NCBI GenBank assembly: GCA_050303415.1
Contig: JBNLBS010000018.1
Span: forward strand, 1 to 64,000
DNA: 64,000 nt
From: JBNLBS01 sp050303415
Lineage (GTDB): Bacteria; Pseudomonadota; Gammaproteobacteria; Methylococcales; Methylomonadaceae
Direction of reading: 5' to 3'
This document shows, in pieces, positions 61,766 to 64,000 of the stretch. The notes below the pieces were generated by a model, which worked only from the letters and a program-made list of their open reading frames with translations, did not search any database and had not been told where the DNA came from. A program made the translations under genes and the position numbers. Every line of letters starts with the position of its first letter. Positions within the stretch are counted from its first letter, which is position 1.

Positions 61766-62298
61766 AAACAAGAGACAGGCGGCACGGAATTGTGCTGGTA
61801 AACACAGGCGAGGGGAAAGGTAAGTCTTCCAGCGCGTTGGGTATGGTGTTTCGTGCTGCAGGCTGGGGCATGAAGGTGTGTGTGATTCAATATATTAAAG
61901 GTCAGTGGCAAACCGGCGAGCAGAGAGCTGCCGAACGATTTGATAATATAGAATGGCATGCCTTGGGTGATGGCTTTACCTGGGATACCAAAAACCCGGA
62001 GCAGGATATTAAAACCAGTCGGGATATCTGGGAGTTCAGTAAACAGAAAATTTTGTCAGAAGAGTTTGATTTTGTGCTATTGGATGAAATTAACTATTGC
62101 TGTGGCTATAACTGGATTTCCGGTCAGGAAATTGCCGATTTTATCACCCAGATGAAGCCGCCTTGGCTGCATTTGGTTTTGACCGGTCGTAATGCACCGG
62201 AAGAAGTGATTCAGGTTGCCGATACGGTGACTGAAATGAAAAAAATAAAGCATGCCTATGCTCAAGGGATAAAGGCGGAACAAGGGGTGGAGTTTTAA
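61762..62298 (+). CDS. cobO: Cob(I)yrinate a,c-diamide adenosyltransferase
   Basis: A 178-residue CobA/CobO-type corrinoid adenosyltransferase. The P-loop GEGKGKSSSALGM is followed by GMKVCVIQYIKGQW and the Asp-Glu motif VLLDEINYC. A longer frame starts at 61717 within cobB, but the ATG at 61762 overlaps the cobB stop and matches family N-termini. It acts in the step after CobB. Confidence 0.95.
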   Translation: MKTRDRRHGIVLVNTGEGKGKSSSALGMVFRAAGWGMKVCVIQYIKGQWQTGEQRAAERFDNIEWHALGDGFTWDTKNPEQDIKTSRDIWEFSKQKILSEEFDFVLLDEINYCCGYNWISGQEIADFITQMKPPWLHLVLTGRNAPEEVIQVADTVTEMKKIKHAYAQGIKAEQGVEF

Positions 62299-62461
62299 TT
62301 ATCGAGTAATTGGAATTTCTTTAATTGCTGATATGAAGTATTTCGCATAGAATCCGTTGAGTATGTGTAGCTTTTAATGCTTTGCGCGAATGTGTATGCG
62401 AAGTATACATACAGGATGAATATGAAAACAAAGAAGAAAGCCTTATAACAGGAGAATTTAG

Positions 62462-62827
62462 ATGTCAGAAACAAATAAAATAATTGCAGGGATAGTTGCA
62501 TTTATTGTGATCGGTTTTTTTATGGTTGGATCAAATAAAGAGCAAACGAATGAAGAAATGGAAGCGGCTTCAATGATTAGAACCTATGCAGCATTGCAGT
62601 CTATGGCAAATCGCAAATGTCCTAGAGCTATTGAAGAAAAAACAGGCGATAAAGTTTTTTTCCCATCAAGCACCAAGTCCGATAAAGATACTTATGTCAC
62701 GATGGAATGGGATGGTACAGAGAAAAATAAATTTAAAAAAGCAAGCTGTACACTACATATTAAAATAGGTGGTATTTCTGAGCTGATTATTGATGGCGAA
62801 ACTGTTATCAAGAAAAATGTTGATTAA
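62462..62827 (+). CDS. Small membrane-anchored protein, unknown
   Basis: A 121-residue protein with one N-terminal helix (IIAGIVAFIVIGFFMVG) and a soluble, presumably periplasmic domain of about 95 residues. That domain has two cysteines (NRKCPRAI and KASCTLHI), spaced as for a disulfide. A strong AGGAGA ribosome site precedes the ATG. The family is not recognised. Confidence 0.75.
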   Translation: MSETNKIIAGIVAFIVIGFFMVGSNKEQTNEEMEAASMIRTYAALQSMANRKCPRAIEEKTGDKVFFPSSTKSDKDTYVTMEWDGTEKNKFKKASCTLHIKIGGISELIIDGETVIKKNVD

Positions 62828-62962
62828 TAACATATGAGCAGCAGCCTTTATAGGCAGCGTTAATCAATTTAATCGGAACGCAAGATTTTTTGAGCGACTA
62901 AATCATTTTCAGTTGTTTAGTTTGCTCAAAGGTTATGATTGCAGGTAACAGGAATATACTTT

Positions 62963-63304
62963 ATGGCCAAGACAGAATTTAAAGGAAAATTAAAAACATG
63001 GAAGGATGATCGGGGCTTTGGATTTATCAAGCCGGAAGACGATGATAAGGATGTTTTTATTCATATTTCAGCCTTAAAAGGCTCGGTTCGCCGTCCCAAA
63101 GTTGGGGATGTGGTTTATTACCAAACAGAAAAAGATAATCGCGGTAAATTTAAAGCAGTCGATGCAAGAATTGAAGGTGTAGAACAAAAAGTCATTCAGT
63201 CAGAAAAAATGCTGAAGACTCCGGCTGATAAATGGGCGGCGGCAGCACTTGTTGTTGTATTAGTCGTTGTTATAGCAATTTTTGCTTATGTAAGTTACAA
63301 ATAA
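62963..63304 (+). CDS. Cold-shock-domain protein with C-terminal membrane helix
   Basis: A 113-residue protein. The N-terminal cold-shock domain (about 1-68) has GKLKTWKDDRGFGFIKPE and VFIHISAL, the two RNA-binding motifs. A charged spacer is followed by a single membrane helix (AAALVVVLVVVIAIFAYVSY) at the end. It resembles the 'cold shock plus DUF1294' proteins, but the multi-helix DUF1294 part is replaced by one helix. The ATG at 62963 with AGGAA before it is chosen over an upstream TTG or GTG. Confidence 0.85.
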   Translation: MAKTEFKGKLKTWKDDRGFGFIKPEDDDKDVFIHISALKGSVRRPKVGDVVYYQTEKDNRGKFKAVDARIEGVEQKVIQSEKMLKTPADKWAAAALVVVLVVVIAIFAYVSYK

Positions 63305-63600
63305 CTTGTTTATCTAATTGTTTGAGCGGTTTATATGTTGATTGAACCGCTCATGCAAAGTTGGTTGTCGTCTCAAGGTTGATAACCCGTTCCGAACGAA
63401 TTAATTTGCAGCTGACTATAGGCGTTTGTTATGCATGTTTTTTTTATCCAGTCTGCTTAACCTGTTTTGAAAAATAAATATGTACACTTCAATATGGTAT
63501 TGATTGTTTATTCTATCGGGCAGAAAAATAAAATTTTTAAAAGAAGCAGTTTGTCTGTTAGTATTGAAAAGGTGCACTTATAAAATAAGACGGAGTGGGT
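63305..63600. other. Intergenic with a 9-bp hairpin
   Basis: TGAGCGGTT (63323-63331) pairs perfectly with AACCGCTCA (63345-63353), 19 bases after the cold-shock gene. It may serve as its terminator although no T-run follows. Nothing else is recognised. Confidence 0.45.
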
Positions 63601-64000
63601 ATGGCTTCCATATTACTGGCTGGACCAATTGTACGCAGGGTGACTGAAAATCGGATTTGTATCTGGTTGGCAACTAAACAGAAACTGTCGTTAAAATTAA
63701 AAATCTTATCTGATCAGCGTGCGGAAATCGGTGTTTCCAGATTAGATGAATTTTTTAAATGCCGTGTTCAGTTAGGAGAAAATTTATTTATCTATTTGCT
63801 ACAGGCATATCCGCAGTCAGATAAAAAGTTTCCTCATGATAATCTGCTTTATTATCAGTTGGTTGAGGTCTCTGCCAAGGGCGAAGAAACCGAACTCGAT
63901 TTATCCAAGCTTACCTATAAGGGGGCTCCTTACCCCGGTTTTTATATTCCAGGCAAGATTAAAACAATTCTACACGGCAGCTGTCGAAAACCTCATGGTG
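63601..64000 (+). CDS. PhoD-like phosphatase, N-terminal part (runs off window)
   Basis: The open frame continues to the right edge (133 codons seen). The start ATG has CGGAG ahead. The product opens MASILLAGPIVRRVTENRIC with a beta-sandwich-like region (ICIWLATKQKLSLKLKIL), and the last visible residues are ILHGSCRKPHG. That resembles the junction to the metallophosphatase domain in PhoD-like proteins. No signal peptide is evident. The catalytic domain lies outside the window, so the call is provisional. Confidence 0.6.
   Translation, partial: MASILLAGPIVRRVTENRICIWLATKQKLSLKLKILSDQRAEIGVSRLDEFFKCRVQLGENLFIYLLQAYPQSDKKFPHDNLLYYQLVEVSAKGEETELDLSKLTYKGAPYPGFYIPGKIKTILHGSCRKPHG

Noticed and set aside
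1..64000. CRISPR array or prophage
   Set aside because: No regularly spaced direct repeats and no phage structural or integrase genes were seen.

Overview
The window looks like the chromosome of a free-living, moderately AT-rich gammaproteobacterium. It combines a Pseudomonas-type assimilatory nitrate cluster, an MSHA-type pilus assembly locus, several cyclic-di-GMP enzymes, a Tex protein, an SbcC nuclease subunit and an exosortase-associated small protein. A Methylococcales-like host would fit, but no methane-oxidation gene lies here, so that placement is only a guess.

Left part (1-10.6 kb): a small secreted repeat protein is followed by the antitermination regulator NasT, which is transcribed away from a nitrate assimilation operon. 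The operon runs transporter, PP2C phosphatase/protein kinase fusion, nirB, nirD, nitrate reductase. The intergenic region reads as an integrated nitrogen and nitrate switch: an NtrC-like site, a sigma-54 promoter and a two-hexaloop ANTAR-type RNA leader.

10.6-23.9 kb: a mixed region. It holds TPR and glycine-zipper proteins, two diguanylate cyclases, a periplasmic thiol-redox group with a BNR-repeat lipoprotein, a cation exporter, tRNA-Asp, a Nif3-like protein and a Nudix hydrolase. Between the last two sits a 429-bp cassette: a DUF559/Vsr-like endonuclease ORF bracketed by perfect 34-35-bp inverted repeats. The 3' end of the Nudix gene is duplicated on the far side of the cassette.

23.9-36 kb: an outer-membrane barrel protein and an MSHA-like pilus operon (PilM/N fusion, PilO-like, PilZ-fused ATPase, inner-membrane platform, PilP/MshK-like, secretin). 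The secretin carries a C-terminal domain resembling a conjugative-element protein. A large prepilin with its own sigma-54 promoter and a beta-carbonic anhydrase follow. The intergenic regions are rich in hairpins and dispersed palindromic repeats.

36-54.6 kb: LysR and TetR regulators, a receiver-PAS-PAS-GGDEF-EAL protein, Aas, SbcC, DUF3581, an SGNH hydrolase, a LapG-like periplasmic protease, a GNAT enzyme, an orphan ribbon-helix-helix protein, an unlisted 38-residue membrane protein, a TIGR04073 protein and Tex.

54.6-64 kb: a decayed GTPase pseudogene faces a five-gene GTPase/roadblock operon whose parts resemble an actinobacterial 'conservon'. It is followed by a nonsense-interrupted PhnD-like binding protein, a cobB-cobO pair, a membrane-anchored cold-shock-domain protein and the start of a PhoD-like gene. 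The recurrent theme of the window is surface attachment and pili under cyclic-di-GMP and nitrogen control.
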